Below, in pieces: positions 53,779-64,000 of a DNA stretch of 64,000 nt. The notes beneath the pieces are model-generated. The model had not been told where the DNA came from. It saw nothing but the letters and a program-made list of their open reading frames with translations, and did not search any database. Numbering within the stretch: position 1 is the stretch's first letter; every line of letters begins with the position of its first letter. This DNA comes from Flammeovirga pectinis (GTDB taxonomy: Bacteria; Bacteroidota; Bacteroidia; Cytophagales; Flammeovirgaceae): positions 5,143,777-5,207,776 of the forward strand of contig NZ_CP034562.1 in NCBI RefSeq assembly GCF_003970675.1, written 5' to 3'. Position numbers and translations under genes: made by a program.

Positions 53779-53822
53779 GACGATGGGATTAAGTTCAATG
53801 TTGGGGCAATGCCTTTGTATCT

Positions 53823-54020
53823 TTAAGTTAATAAATATTTATGACAAAAATATTGTACTATAAGAAGAATCTTTTGATAATTGATTTCGTTTAATATAAA
53901 GTATGGAGGATAAGAATTAAAAATATAATTATCAGATGTATCAGCAATAAAAATGATCTTACCGATAGTGTGATGAATGTCATTTATAGAACTGATATCT
54001 AACTGTATATTTGTCATCAT
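53823..54020 (-). CDS. Doubtful small reading frame upstream of gpmI
   Basis: 65 codons starting 43 bases from the divergent gpmI start. It is rich in Ile, Tyr and Asn, as random AT-rich sequence would be, and has no signal peptide or recognised motif. No promoter or terminator is associated. Included only because it does not overlap another gene. Confidence 0.2.
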   Translation of the reverse strand: MMTNIQLDISSINDIHHTIGKIIFIADTSDNYIFNSYPPYFILNEINYQKILLIVQYFCHKYLLT

Positions 54021-54063
54021 TCAAATTTATACCAAACCAAGTAGGTAAAAATTATCAAAAGTT

Positions 54064-55587
54064 ATGAACAAGAAAACAATCTTAATGATCTTAGATGGAT
54101 GGGGAATTGGTCCTGATCCTAAAGTTTCAGCAATCGCTCAAGCTAATACTCCTTTTGTAGATTCATTATACACAAAATATAAGCATAGTAAATTAGAGGC
54201 ATCTGGTTTAGCAGTTGGTCTTCCTGAAGGTCAAATGGGTAACTCAGAAGTTGGACACATGAATTTGGGTGCTGGTAGAGTTGTTTACCAAATGTTGGTA
54301 AGAATTAACCAAGCTGTTCAAGATGGTTCAATTGCTGACATCGAAGAATTACAAAATGCATTCTCTTATGCTAAAGAGAACAATAAAAAAGTTCACTTTA
54401 TGGGTTTAGTGTCTAATGGAGGTGTTCACTCTCATATTGGTCACTTAAAAGGGTTGCTTTCTGCAGCAAATGCAGCAGAACTAGGTAAAGAGCAAGTATT
54501 TGTTCATGCATTTACAGATGGACGTGACTGTGATCCTATGTCTGGTAAAGGTTTTATCCAAGATGTTGAACAACACATGGAAAAAACTACTGGTCAAATA
54601 GCATCAGTTGTTGGTCGTTACAATGCAATGGATAGAGATAACCGTTGGGAAAGAGTAGCAAAAGCATACAAGGTAATGGTTAATGCAGAAGGTAAAGAAG
54701 TTTCTTCTATTACTGATGCTATCCAAGAATCTTATGATAACAATGTAACAGATGAATTTATCGAGCCATTAGTAAATACTGTGGATGGTAAGCCTGTTGC
54801 AAAAATTGAAGAAGGTGATGTAGTTCTTTGTTTCAACTTCCGTACGGATAGAGGTAGAGAAATTTCATTAGCTTTAACTCAAAAAGATTACCCTGAAGAA
54901 GGTCTTAAAAAATTAGATATAAAATACCTTACAATGACAATGTATGATGAAACATACAAAAATGTAGGTGTTTTATTCCATAAAGATAACTTAAAACAAA
55001 CTTTAGGTGAAGTTTTAGAAAGTGCAGGTAAGAAGCAAATCAGAATTGCTGAAACTGAAAAGTATCCTCACGTAACATTCTTCTTCTCTGGTGGTCGTGA
55101 AACTGAATTTGACGGTGAAACTAGATTACTAGCTCCATCTCCAAAAGTAGCTACTTATGATCTGCAACCAGATATGAGTGCTTATGATATTAAGGATAAA
55201 ATTATTCCTGAACTTCAAAAAGGTGATGCAGACTTTGTTTGTTTAAACTTTGCTAATGCTGATATGGTTGGTCATACAGGTGTTTTTGAAGCAGCAGTAG
55301 CAGCTTGTGAAGCTGTAGATTCTTGTGCAAAGGCTGTAGTTGAAGCTGGTTTAGAAAATGGATATTCATCGATCGTAATTGCCGATCATGGTAATTCTGA
55401 TGTTATGAAAAACCCTGATGGTTCTCCAAACACTGCACATACAACTAACCTTGTACCTTGTATTTTCGTTGATCCTGACTTTGATGGTGAAATTAAAGAC
55501 GGTAAACTAGGTGATATTGCACCAACAGTATTAAAAATTGTAGGAGTAGATAAACCAGAAGAAATGACAGGAAATTGTCTAATCTAA
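54064..55587 (+). CDS. gpmI: 2,3-bisphosphoglycerate-independent phosphoglycerate mutase
   Basis: 507 residues of the alkaline-phosphatase superfamily. LMILDGWGIGPDP holds the first metal aspartate, QMGNSEVGHMNLGAGR the phospho-acceptor serine (about residue 61), HAFTDGRDCDP and GRYNAMDRDNRWERV the phosphotransferase insert, and NFANADMVGHTG plus IADHGNSDVM the second metal site. It interconverts 3- and 2-phosphoglycerate in glycolysis/gluconeogenesis and needs manganese. Monocistronic with a strong terminator. Confidence 0.96.
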   Translation: MNKKTILMILDGWGIGPDPKVSAIAQANTPFVDSLYTKYKHSKLEASGLAVGLPEGQMGNSEVGHMNLGAGRVVYQMLVRINQAVQDGSIADIEELQNAFSYAKENNKKVHFMGLVSNGGVHSHIGHLKGLLSAANAAELGKEQVFVHAFTDGRDCDPMSGKGFIQDVEQHMEKTTGQIASVVGRYNAMDRDNRWERVAKAYKVMVNAEGKEVSSITDAIQESYDNNVTDEFIEPLVNTVDGKPVAKIEEGDVVLCFNFRTDRGREISLALTQKDYPEEGLKKLDIKYLTMTMYDETYKNVGVLFHKDNLKQTLGEVLESAGKKQIRIAETEKYPHVTFFFSGGRETEFDGETRLLAPSPKVATYDLQPDMSAYDIKDKIIPELQKGDADFVCLNFANADMVGHTGVFEAAVAACEAVDSCAKAVVEAGLENGYSSIVIADHGNSDVMKNPDGSPNTAHTTNLVPCIFVDPDFDGEIKDGKLGDIAPTVLKIVGVDKPEEMTGNCLI

Positions 55588-55608
55588 ATTTTAGATAAAA
55601 TATATATT

Positions 55609-55649
55609 AAGGTCGCTTTCTTTGAAATACAAGAAAGCGACCTTTTTTT
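55609..55649 (+). terminator. Terminator after gpmI
   Basis: AAGGTCGCTTTCTT pairs perfectly with AAGAAAGCGACCTT around eight bases, followed by T's. Confidence 0.9.
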
Positions 55650-55675
55650 GGTTCTATATATAAGGAATGAAAATT

Positions 55676-55710
55676 TTGTTTAGATCATTCAGAGAATCAT
55701 TATATATTTG
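55676..55710 (+). promoter_or_regulatory. Possible promoter of the parA-chemoreceptor locus
   Basis: TATATTTG at 55703-55710 fits the -7 consensus; the nearest TTG (55676-55678) is 24 bases upstream, slightly long. The parA start follows 36 bases later. Confidence 0.45.
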
Positions 55711-55746
55711 ATCATACATTAACTACTTTTTACATCAAAAAAAGAT

Positions 55747-56517
55747 ATGAAAGACCGTCAAGCGAAGGTTATTGCAATTGTAAATCAGAAAGGAGGAACC
55801 GGAAAAACTACTACTACTACTAATTTAGGAGTAGCATTAGGGAAGTTGGGGAATAAAGTTCTTTTAATAGATATGGATGCTCAAGGAAATATGACATTTC
55901 ATTTTGGGGTTCAGAATGATTACACAAAGTCAATGGCAAATGTTTTGACAGAAGGTGTGAAAATTAAGAATATTACCATTGAAAGAGAAAAAATTGATAT
56001 TGCACCTTCTGATGTATCATTAGCAGATGCAGAACTATCAATGGTTAATGTAGAAGGAAGAGAATTTATTTTAAAAACTGCTGTAGATAAGGTTAGGGAC
56101 AGGTACGACTATATATTAATTGATTGTGCTCCTGCTTTATCAATTTTAAGTATAAATGCCTTAACAGCTGCAGATCATATTCTTATACCGTTACAAATGG
56201 AAGTATTGAGTATGCAAGGTTTATCGCAAATTTTAGAAACTGTATTCCAAATAAAAGAAAGCTTAAACGATAAACTTACTATTCTAGGTATTTTGCCTGT
56301 TATGTTTGATAAAAGAAGAACAGTAACACACGAAATATACAATCATATAAAAGAGAATTTTGGTATTAGAGTTCTTGAAAATAATATAGGTATTGATGTA
56401 AGGTTAGTAGAAGCTCCATCGTTCGGTCAATCCGTATTTGAATACTCACCTTTGTCTGTTGGAGCAATGTCTTACATGCGTGTAGCAAGAGAATTATTAT
56501 CTATTATACCTAAATAA
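55747..56517 (+). CDS. ParA/Soj-family partition ATPase
   Basis: 256 residues. The deviant Walker A is NQKGGTGKTTTTTNLG (signature Lys15 and Lys20), Walker A-prime LLIDMDAQGN and Walker B YDYILIDCAPAL. Length is that of chromosomal Soj or of orphan ParA proteins, with no N-terminal DNA-binding extension. There is no parB; the next gene is a giant soluble chemoreceptor, then cheW and cheY. ParA-like proteins such as PpfA and ParC position chemosensory arrays, so this one may segregate a cytosolic array. A role in chromosome segregation remains possible. Confidence 0.9.
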   Translation: MKDRQAKVIAIVNQKGGTGKTTTTTNLGVALGKLGNKVLLIDMDAQGNMTFHFGVQNDYTKSMANVLTEGVKIKNITIEREKIDIAPSDVSLADAELSMVNVEGREFILKTAVDKVRDRYDYILIDCAPALSILSINALTAADHILIPLQMEVLSMQGLSQILETVFQIKESLNDKLTILGILPVMFDKRRTVTHEIYNHIKENFGIRVLENNIGIDVRLVEAPSFGQSVFEYSPLSVGAMSYMRVARELLSIIPK

Positions 56518-56706
56518 TATGATTTTTTAAGAACTTTTATAAACATTCTCATACAAACAAACTCACTAGCAATATTGTTTTAAAAAAGTCGTAATTTATT
56601 TAAGAAAGTTAGCTATTACTCATTTAATGCTCAGTATTATCAACTGAGTTTTGTATCTGCAACTCATTGTTTATTACCCTATTATACCCGAAACTATCAT
56701 TTAAAA

Positions 56707-59700
56707 ATGGCACTAGGAGACAATATTAAGAAAGACCGTCTTTTAAGTAAAGACGATTCTTCTGCTGGTAACGAAAGGTTTAAAAAAATTGCAAACGAAG
56801 ATTGTAAAGACCTTAAAATCGAAGTACAACGACTAAGAGAAAAATCAAAAGCACTAGATAAAACCGTACTGGTTGTTGAAACACAGCTCGATGGAACAAT
56901 TTTATCTTGTAATACTATTTTTGCTGATACTCTTGGTTATTCACCTCAAGATTTATTAAACCAACCTTTAGCTAAGTTGTTATCTCCGGATACACCCAAA
57001 AATTTTGCTGAAAGTGTATTTTCAATTATAGAAAAAGGAGAAACGTTCTCAGGAACTACTCAAAACATTACTAAAGGTGGTAAAACAGCTTGGTTAGATG
57101 TAACAATATCTCCTGTGTATGATGAGAATAACAAACTGTACAAGTATTTAATGCTTGGTTTAGATGTTACAGAGACTACTCAAAAGGAACAAGAGTTTTC
57201 GAATATCCAAAGTGAGTTAGATTCTAGAATTAATATATTTAATACAGCGGCTTTAGTATCAGAAACAGACTTATATGGTACAATTACTTTTGCAAACGAG
57301 ACCTTTGCAAAATTATCTGGCTATACTCCAGCAGAATTAATAGGAAAACCTCATAGTATTGTTCGTCACCCAGCAAATCCAAAGTCGTTATTTAAAGAAT
57401 TATGGGATAAAGTACAAAATGGACAGATGTTCCAAGGTACTTATAGAAATCAAGCAAGAGATGGTAGCCATTATTGGGTACAAGCGACAATTGCACCGGT
57501 TTTAGATAAAGATGGAAAACCAATTAAATATATTGGTGTACGTTTCGATGTAACACATCAAATAGATCAAGAAAAAGAAATGGCCGCTATTCAGGAAGTT
57601 AATTCTGAATCAAACGGTATTTTAGTTTTGGATGCTGATGAAAAAATTATTGAAGTTAACCCGCTACTACTTTCAATGTTAGGGTACACTGAAAATGATT
57701 TAATTGGAAAAAATCACTCAGTAATATTACCGAATGAATCTGATCACTTAAAAGTTGATCAAAATAGAAAAGAGAGTTTATCTAGAGGACAGTTTGTTAA
57801 AGATACTTTTAAAAGAGTTGACGCGAGAGGTAATGTTAAATGGTTAGAAGGTACTTACAGTGTAGTAAAAGACTATGATGGTAATATCACTAAAACAATA
57901 GGTTACCTACAAGACGTAACGGAAAGACGTTTAGCAAATGCCGATAATAGAGGTAAAGTTGCAGCAATAGATGCTTCTTATATGCGTGTAGAGTTTGATC
58001 TTGATAAGAACATTCTAGACTGTAATGATATTTTTGCTAATGTGGTAGGTTTTTCTAGAGATGAACTTATTGGTATCAGTCATAAAAAACTTGTAGATCC
58101 GATCTATGCTAATTCTCAAGAATATGAAGGCTTTTGGAATAAATTAAAGAATGGTGAGTCTGATAAGAATGTCTATAAAAGGGTAGGCAAAGAAGGAAAT
58201 GTAATTTGGTTACAAGCAACGTATAATCCTGTTAGAGATCATGATGGGAATATTTATAAAATTGTAAAAATTGCTGAAGATGTAACGGAACGACGCTTAG
58301 TAAATGCCGATAATAGAGGTAAAGTTGCAGCAATTGATGTTTCGTACATGCGTGTTGAATTTGACCTTGATAGACACATTATTGATTGTAATGATTTATT
58401 TGTTGATGCTGTAGGGTTTTCTAGAGAACAATTGATTGGTATGGATCATATTAATCTTGTTGAAGAGGAATATGGCAGATCGCAAGAATATAAAAACTTT
58501 TGGAATAATCTTAAAAATGGAGAGTTTGACAAGAACGTCTATAAAAGGATTGTAAATGGAGGAAAAGAAGTTTGGTTACAGGCAACTTATAATCCCGTAA
58601 GAGACCATGAGGGCAATATTTATAAAGTGGTAAAAATTGCTGAAGATGTAACAGAACGTAGATTAAATAACTCTGAAAATAGAGCAAAATTAAGTGCTAT
58701 ATCAGATGTACAAGCTGTAGTAGAACTAGACTTAAATGGTAATGTTTTAGAATGTAATAAGGTTTTTGCTGATTTAATGGGGTATACTCAAGAAGAATTA
58801 GCAGGAAATCATCACAGTAAATTAGTAGAAAAAGCATATGGGTCTTCTGTTGAATATAAACGTTTTTGGGAGAAATTAAATCAAGGAGTCCATGATGAGG
58901 GTGTTTATAGACGAGTAGCCAAAGATGGAAAATTAGTTTGGCTTCAGGCTACATATAATCCAATTTTTGATTTAAACGGTACGGTATATAAAGTAGTTAA
59001 ATATGCTACTGATATAACAGAGCAGATAGAAACTCAACGAAGGTCAGATGCATTAAAGAATGAGTTAGAATCTAGAGTGAATGCCTTTAACTCTGCGGCT
59101 TTAATGTCAGAAACAGATTTAAATGGTACAATTACCTTTGTAAACGATACATTCGCTGAATTATCAGGTTATACAAAAGAAGAGTTAATAGGGCAACCCC
59201 ATAGTATAGTTCGTCACCCTTCAACTCCAAAAGAAGTATTTAAAGAACTTTGGGAGACTATTCAAGCAGGTAAGGTATTTAAAGTAAAATATCGTAATCT
59301 TAAGAAAAATGGAGGTTATTATTGGGTGGATGCAACATTAGCTCCAATCTTAGATGCCGAAGGTAAACCAATTAAATACATTGGTATTCGTTTCGATATC
59401 ACGGAACAAATGGATCAGCAGACAGAAAAAGATGGTGTTGATGAGGCATTATCTAAATCAACTGGTGTACTAGAACTCTCAATGTCAGGAGAAGTATTAT
59501 CTGCAAATGATACAATATTAGAAGCTTTAGGTTACAACGAAGGTGAGTTAATAGGCTTACATCATGATAGCCTATTGTCTGGTGATCAAGAAGTAATTAG
59601 TCAAAACAATGAGTTATGGTCTAAACTTGCTAAAGGGCAGTTTAATGTAGATTCTTACAAACGAAAAACTAAGTTAGGAAAAGATGTTTGGCTAGAGGGA

Positions 59701-62700
59701 TCATATAATCCAATTCAAGATTATGACGGAAACTACGTTAAGATAGTTGTTTACCTACAAGATATTACGCAACGTCGTTTAAATAACTCAGAAAACAGAG
59801 CGAAAATAAAAGCAATTGGTGATGTACAAGCAGTTGTAGAATTTGATTTAAATGGAAATATTACAGAATGTAATGAGCTTTTTGTAGAAACAACAGGCTA
59901 TTCTAAAAATGAATTAGTTGGAACGCACCATAGAAATTTAGTTGAAGAAAGTTATGCTAAATCAATTGAATATGAACGTTTCTGGGAGAAATTAAATCAA
60001 GGAGTTCATGATGAAGGAGTATATAGAAGAGTAACTAAAGAAGGTAAAGTAATATGGTTACAAGCAACCTATAACCCAATCTTTGATTTAAATAATAAAG
60101 CTTTCAAAGTAGTTAAATACGCTACGGATATTACAGATCAGGTAGAAACACAACGAAGATCGGATGCGTTAAAAAATGAATTAGAATCTAGAGTGAATGC
60201 CTTTAACTCTGCGGCTTTAATGTCAGAAACAGATTTACACGGTAACATTACTTTTGTAAACGATACATTTGCTGAATTATCAGGTTATACTAAGAAAGAA
60301 TTAATTGGTCAGCCTCACAATATAGTACGACATCCATCTACCCCAAAAGAAGTATTTAAGGAGCTTTGGGAAACCATTCAAGCAGGAAAAGTATTTAAAG
60401 TTAAGTATAGAAATTTAAAGAAAAACGGAGGATATTATTGGGTTGATGCCACACTAGCACCAATCTTAGATGCCGAGGGTAATCCTGTTAAATTTATTGG
60501 TATTCGTTTCGATATCACGGAACAGATGGACCAGCAGACAGAAAAAGATGGTGTAGATGCTGCAATCTCTAAATCATCTGGTGTAATGGAGTTAACAATG
60601 GATGCTCAAGTAACATCTATGAATGATACTCTTTTAGAAGTTCTTGGCTATAATGAAGGAGAAATATTAAATAACCCTCATGATGTTTTAGTTCCAGTAG
60701 ATCAAGATAGTGTAATTAGAAATAAAGAACTTTGGGCTAAAGTACAGAAAGGACAATATGTTGTAGATTCTTTCAAAAGGATAGCGAAAGATGGAAGAGA
60801 AGTTTGGCTAGAAGGATCATATAACCCAATTCAAGATTATGATGGGAACTATGTAAAAGTAGTTTCATATTTACAAGATATTACGGATCGTAGAATTCAA
60901 AATGCTGATAACCGTGGTAAAATTGCAGCAATTGACTCATCTTATATGCGTGTAGAGTTTGATCTTGATGCAAAAATTATTGACTGTAATGACATCTTTG
61001 CTGAAGCTACAGAATTCTCTAAAACAGAATTGATAGGAATGAAGCATATGAACTTGGTAGATAAAGCATATGCAGAATCACAAGAATATAAATCATTCTG
61101 GGACCATCTTCGTCAAGGTGATTTTGATAGAAATGTCTATAAAAGGTTTACAAAATCGGGCAAAGAAGTTTGGTTACAAGCAACATACAACCCGGTAAGA
61201 GACCATGATGGTAAATTCTATAAAATTGTAAAAATTGCCGAGGATGTAACACAACGTAGATTAGCCAACGCAGAAAATAGAGGTAAAATAAATGCCATCT
61301 TAAAAGCTCAAGGATCTGTAGAGTTTGATTTGCATGGTAATATCTTAGAAGCCAATGATAACTTCTTATCTCTTGTAGGTTACAGGTTAGATGAAATTAG
61401 AGGGAAGCACCATAGTATGTTTGTTGATTCAGAATATGCACATAGCTTTGAGTATAAGCAATTCTGGGAAAAACTAAGAAATGGAGAGTATGATGGTGGA
61501 GAATATAAACGTATAGGTAAAACAGGTAACGAAATATGGTTACAAGCTACTTATAATCCAATTGAAGACTCTGAAGGAAACATCTTTAAGATTGTAAAAT
61601 ATGCTACAGATGTAACAGAGTTTAAAACGGCCTATAATGCACTCTCTGATTTCTTAGAAGAGTTAGCAAAAGGTAATTTTGATGCAAAAATTGATATTGG
61701 AAATGTAAACTTAGATTCTGATATCGGTAAAATGATCAACAATAACAGATCATTGAGAGATAACTTGAAAACATTTATTGATGAAATAAATCGAGTTGTA
61801 CAAATAGCTGGAGAACAAGGTAAATTAAGTGAACGTTTAGAAATTCAGGGCGCTCAAGGTGCTTGGAAAGATTTAGCTGATGCATTTAACGACTTGCTAA
61901 TATCGATTTCAGAACCTCTATTAGAATTCCAAGAATTAACTAAAGGATTAGCACAAGGAGATTTATCAAAAAGATTTAGAGGGAAAGCGACTGGTGATAT
62001 TGGCCAAATGGCAAATGGTCTTAACGAAGCCATTGATAGTTTGCAGTCATTACTTCTAGAAATTGAAGGAATGTCTAACACTGTGGCAGGGTCTTCTGAA
62101 CAAATGAAAGATAAGTTCTCAATAATGGATACTTCTACAGGAACAGTAGTATCATCAATTCAGGAAATATCTTCTGGTATGTTAGAACAAGTAGCAAGAA
62201 CAGATGAATCATCTCAATTAGTTGAAGACATTCTCTCTGCTGCAGAAGATACCGGTAATAAAGCACACGTCATTAACCGATCTGCAGAATCTGGTATGGA
62301 ATCTTGTCAGAATGGTATGATGATTATAAAGCACCTTGTAGAAAATATGAATGCCATAGAAAATTCAGCAGGGTCAACATCAGAATCCATTGAGATTTTG
62401 GCAAAACGATCTGAAGAAATATCTAGAGCACTTACAGTAATTACAGACATTGCATCACAAACCAACTTATTAGCACTGAATGCAGCAATTGAGGCCGCAA
62501 GAGCAGGTGAAGCAGGTAGAGGTTTTGCAGTTGTAGCCGAAGAGATTCGTAAACTGGCAGAAGATTCAAGACAATCTGCAGGTGGTATTGAAAAAGTAAT
62601 TCAAGATGTTCAGAAGGATGTTGGGTTAGCAACAAAAGCAATCGACAAAATGGAAGAGTCGGTAAAAGTTGGTAACGATGCAACAAAAGATGCCTCAGAA

Positions 62701-62979
62701 GTATTTAAAACAATTCTTGATTCTTCTGAAGAAACCTTGAAGTTATCTAAAGATGTACTTGAAGCTACAGATACTCAAAAAGGATCAATTGATTCGGTAG
62801 TTCAGAACATCGAAAAAATTGTGATTGTATCTGAAGATACTGCTGCAGGAACTAAGAATGTGGCTGGAGTTGCAGATGAAATGTCTACTTCTGTAAAAGA
62901 AATGGGTGAAACATCAGAACAATTAAACGAAGTGGCAGAACAGTTGAAAAACGGTGTCAATAAGTTTAAGTTAAAATAA
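56707..62979 (+). CDS. Giant soluble chemoreceptor with about 13 PAS domains
   Basis: 2090 residues with no transmembrane stretch. I count 13 PAS domains, starting near residues 50, 175, 300, 415, 535, 653, 785, 910, 1025, 1157, 1281, 1397 and 1519. Most end in a D-V/I-T-E/Q/D exit motif, often followed by RR. Domains 2, 7 and 10 carry the Aer-like signature SETDL...N-x-TFA-x-LSGYT-x-x-ELIG-x-PH-x-IVRHP...F-x-ELW, suggesting FAD-based redox sensing. Residues about 1640-1790 contain HAMP-like units ([23 protein letters not shown]), then a methyl-accepting signalling hairpin with its tip at about 1917-1955 ([20 protein letters not shown]). No C-terminal CheR-tether pentapeptide. cheW and cheY follow. 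Confidence 0.93.
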   Translation: MALGDNIKKDRLLSKDDSSAGNERFKKIANEDCKDLKIEVQRLREKSKALDKTVLVVETQLDGTILSCNTIFADTLGYSPQDLLNQPLAKLLSPDTPKNFAESVFSIIEKGETFSGTTQNITKGGKTAWLDVTISPVYDENNKLYKYLMLGLDVTETTQKEQEFSNIQSELDSRINIFNTAALVSETDLYGTITFANETFAKLSGYTPAELIGKPHSIVRHPANPKSLFKELWDKVQNGQMFQGTYRNQARDGSHYWVQATIAPVLDKDGKPIKYIGVRFDVTHQIDQEKEMAAIQEVNSESNGILVLDADEKIIEVNPLLLSMLGYTENDLIGKNHSVILPNESDHLKVDQNRKESLSRGQFVKDTFKRVDARGNVKWLEGTYSVVKDYDGNITKTIGYLQDVTERRLANADNRGKVAAIDASYMRVEFDLDKNILDCNDIFANVVGFSRDELIGISHKKLVDPIYANSQEYEGFWNKLKNGESDKNVYKRVGKEGNVIWLQATYNPVRDHDGNIYKIVKIAEDVTERRLVNADNRGKVAAIDVSYMRVEFDLDRHIIDCNDLFVDAVGFSREQLIGMDHINLVEEEYGRSQEYKNFWNNLKNGEFDKNVYKRIVNGGKEVWLQATYNPVRDHEGNIYKVVKIAEDVTERRLNNSENRAKLSAISDVQAVVELDLNGNVLECNKVFADLMGYTQEELAGNHHSKLVEKAYGSSVEYKRFWEKLNQGVHDEGVYRRVAKDGKLVWLQATYNPIFDLNGTVYKVVKYATDITEQIETQRRSDALKNELESRVNAFNSAALMSETDLNGTITFVNDTFAELSGYTKEELIGQPHSIVRHPSTPKEVFKELWETIQAGKVFKVKYRNLKKNGGYYWVDATLAPILDAEGKPIKYIGIRFDITEQMDQQTEKDGVDEALSKSTGVLELSMSGEVLSANDTILEALGYNEGELIGLHHDSLLSGDQEVISQNNELWSKLAKGQFNVDSYKRKTKLGKDVWLEGSYNPIQDYDGNYVKIVVYLQDITQRRLNNSENRAKIKAIGDVQAVVEFDLNGNITECNELFVETTGYSKNELVGTHHRNLVEESYAKSIEYERFWEKLNQGVHDEGVYRRVTKEGKVIWLQATYNPIFDLNNKAFKVVKYATDITDQVETQRRSDALKNELESRVNAFNSAALMSETDLHGNITFVNDTFAELSGYTKKELIGQPHNIVRHPSTPKEVFKELWETIQAGKVFKVKYRNLKKNGGYYWVDATLAPILDAEGNPVKFIGIRFDITEQMDQQTEKDGVDAAISKSSGVMELTMDAQVTSMNDTLLEVLGYNEGEILNNPHDVLVPVDQDSVIRNKELWAKVQKGQYVVDSFKRIAKDGREVWLEGSYNPIQDYDGNYVKVVSYLQDITDRRIQNADNRGKIAAIDSSYMRVEFDLDAKIIDCNDIFAEATEFSKTELIGMKHMNLVDKAYAESQEYKSFWDHLRQGDFDRNVYKRFTKSGKEVWLQATYNPVRDHDGKFYKIVKIAEDVTQRRLANAENRGKINAILKAQGSVEFDLHGNILEANDNFLSLVGYRLDEIRGKHHSMFVDSEYAHSFEYKQFWEKLRNGEYDGGEYKRIGKTGNEIWLQATYNPIEDSEGNIFKIVKYATDVTEFKTAYNALSDFLEELAKGNFDAKIDIGNVNLDSDIGKMINNNRSLRDNLKTFIDEINRVVQIAGEQGKLSERLEIQGAQGAWKDLADAFNDLLISISEPLLEFQELTKGLAQGDLSKRFRGKATGDIGQMANGLNEAIDSLQSLLLEIEGMSNTVAGSSEQMKDKFSIMDTSTGTVVSSIQEISSGMLEQVARTDESSQLVEDILSAAEDTGNKAHVINRSAESGMESCQNGMMIIKHLVENMNAIENSAGSTSESIEILAKRSEEISRALTVITDIASQTNLLALNAAIEAARAGEAGRGFAVVAEEIRKLAEDSRQSAGGIEKVIQDVQKDVGLATKAIDKMEESVKVGNDATKDASEVFKTILDSSEETLKLSKDVLEATDTQKGSIDSVVQNIEKIVIVSEDTAAGTKNVAGVADEMSTSVKEMGETSEQLNEVAEQLKNGVNKFKLK
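58663..60894 (+). repeat. Internal duplication of a three-PAS block in the chemoreceptor
   Basis: PAS 6-8 (58663-59778) and PAS 9-11 (59779-60894) are direct repeats of exactly 1116 bases (372 codons). Identity is strongest in the Aer-like domain: 57 consecutive bases are identical at 59065-59121 and 60181-60237. The rest has diverged, mostly at silent positions. Confidence 0.88.
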
Positions 62980-62991
62980 AAGAAGAATAAA

Positions 62992-63018
62992 TAGAGACGT
63001 AGTACTGCTACGTCTCTA
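62992..63018 (+). terminator. Hairpin between the chemoreceptor gene and cheW
   Basis: TAGAGACGTAG (62992-63002) pairs perfectly with CTACGTCTCTA (63008-63018). Only ATTTTA follows, so it may attenuate rather than fully stop transcription. Confidence 0.5.
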
Positions 63019-63053
63019 ATTTTAATACCCAAAACTAAAAATGCAAAATCACT

Positions 63054-63602
63054 ATGAATCTGGAAGAACCAAGCAGCGAATCTTCAAATGAACAAAAAGT
63101 TTCTGCTGCTATAGAAATGACCCGTAGCGATGCTGACCAGGAAAAAAAGAGTAATATTATTGTTTTCCGTTTAGGAGAAGAGGAATACGGTTTAAGGATT
63201 GATCAAATTAAAGAAGTTGTGATTACTCCAAGAATTACCCAAATACCATTAACTCCATCTTATGTAAAAGGTGTAGCCAACATTAGAGGTAACATATTAG
63301 CAATAATTGATTTAGAAGATAAATTTGCTCTTAGAAATACTATGAGCGAAACAAGTGGTTACACCCTAGTTGTAGAAAGCCACGAATACAATATGGCCAT
63401 TTTAGTAAAAGATGTTCCAAATACATTATCTGTTGCAGATACAGATATTGATTATACTCCAGCAGTTGTAACAGAAATGCATGGAGACCAAGATTACATA
63501 AATGGAATTATTAAACTAGATGACCGCCTAATCATATTGATCGATATCTTTAAAATCATTACAAAAGATGATCTTAAGACTGTTATTGGAACTAAAATAT
63601 AA
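63054..63602 (+). CDS. cheW: CheW coupling protein
   Basis: 182 residues. An N-terminal, probably disordered acidic segment (1-35) precedes a CheW SH3-like fold: NIIVFRLGEEEYGLRIDQIKEVV, TPSYVKGVANIRGNILAIIDLEDKF and LDDRLIILIDIFKII. It should link the upstream chemoreceptor to a CheA kinase that is not in the window. It starts 74 bases after the receptor gene and ends 21 bases before cheY. Confidence 0.93.
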   Translation: MNLEEPSSESSNEQKVSAAIEMTRSDADQEKKSNIIVFRLGEEEYGLRIDQIKEVVITPRITQIPLTPSYVKGVANIRGNILAIIDLEDKFALRNTMSETSGYTLVVESHEYNMAILVKDVPNTLSVADTDIDYTPAVVTEMHGDQDYINGIIKLDDRLIILIDIFKIITKDDLKTVIGTKI

Positions 63603-63623
63603 TTAACTGAAAATTTATTACCC

Positions 63624-63983
63624 ATGTCAAAAAAAGTTTTAATCGTAGATGATTCCCTATATATGCGATCTATAATTAAAGATGCATTGGAAGGTGTTGG
63701 TTACGAAGTTATTGGACAAGCCTCTAATGGAGTTGAAGCCATAGATTTAGCACTAGAATCTGAACCCGACCTTATTACTTTAGATAATATCTTACCTGAT
63801 ATGCTAGGGCTAGATATTTTAAAAACATTAAAAGAAGAAGAACTCACTTCTAAAATAATAATGATTAGTGCCGTTGGGCAACAATCTGTAGTAGATGAAG
63901 GAATGAACCTTGGTTTAGATAGTTACTTGGTAAAGCCTTTTACACCAGAACAACTTACAGAAGCAATAAATCAAATTATGTAA
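63624..63983 (+). CDS. cheY: CheY-type receiver protein
   Basis: 119 residues, a stand-alone receiver. KVLIVDDSLYMRSII has the acidic pair Asp9-Asp10, TLDNILPDM the phospho-acceptor Asp54, MISAVG the switch Ser82 and LVKPF Lys104; all key positions are intact. Asn55 directly follows the phospho-acceptor. In a gliding bacterium it may control motility reversal or another output rather than a flagellar switch. The window ends 17 bases later, so the operon probably continues. Confidence 0.92.
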   Translation: MSKKVLIVDDSLYMRSIIKDALEGVGYEVIGQASNGVEAIDLALESEPDLITLDNILPDMLGLDILKTLKEEELTSKIIMISAVGQQSVVDEGMNLGLDSYLVKPFTPEQLTEAINQIM

Positions 63984-64000
63984 TTATGTAGTTTTGCTAC

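Noticed and set aside
58663..60894. PAS block repeat as an assembly error
   Set aside because: The two copies differ at many positions, mostly silent, so a simple assembly duplication is unlikely, though long reads would settle it.
61854..62686. Minus-strand frames inside the chemoreceptor gene
   Set aside because: They are shadows of the methyl-accepting domain coding strand with no independent signals.

Overview
The window is AT-rich DNA from a member of the Bacteroidota, most likely a marine gliding bacterium of the Cytophagales (Flammeovirga-like). That placement is inference. It rests on promoters of the TTG-N18-20-TAnnTTTG type, a FecI/FecR/STN-TonB receptor trio with DUF4974, a cysteine-type sulfatase, a dipeptidyl peptidase IV, a Bacteroidota-type PurM homologue, a DUF5522 protein and many short lipoproteins. 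It reads as ordinary chromosome: no insertion sequence, prophage, integrase or CRISPR array was seen.

Layout. 1-2.4 kb: a beta-propeller protein and a small Coa1-like membrane protein. 2.4-8.9 kb: a tryptophan operon with a leader peptide carrying three consecutive Trp codons and an attenuator, then trpE-G-D-C, an opposite-strand lipoprotein gene, and trpF-trpB; trpA is absent. 8.9-16.9 kb: a DNPH1-like nucleotide hydrolase, a PAS histidine kinase, a caspase-Crp/Fnr gene pair, threonine synthase and an AraC regulator. 17.3-20.4 kb: a DUF3302-HlyD-TolC envelope operon without a recognisable pump. 20.5-29 kb: DPP-IV, a FecI-FecR-TonB receptor locus and a divergent lipoprotein. 29-35 kb: an apparent peptidoglycan salvage operon (AmpG-like permease, DUF187 glycosidase, GlcNAc kinase, coiled-coil protein) facing a glucosaminidase. 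35-41 kb: sulfatase, membrane protein, DUF5522 protein, PurM-like enzyme, cytochrome c, TIGR02757 protein.

41.1-41.8 kb: seven identical tRNA-Glu(UUC) genes in a 105-bp tandem array behind one promoter. 42-46.5 kb: an ECF sigma factor with a two-TM protein and a siderophore-interacting-type flavoreductase, an iron alcohol dehydrogenase and an SDR. 46.5-52 kb: a receiver-only response regulator, an hldE(kinase)-CDF-GH3 operon and an aspartate aminotransferase. 52-55.6 kb: three small exported proteins and gpmI. 55.7-64 kb: a chemosensory locus with a ParA ATPase, a 2090-residue soluble chemoreceptor with about 13 PAS domains (three of Aer type), CheW and CheY. It is probably truncated by the window edge.

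Most operons end in clear hairpin-T-tract terminators, so transcription units are easy to define. The most unusual items are the giant poly-PAS soluble receptor with its ParA partner, the complete trp attenuator, and the tRNA-Glu array.
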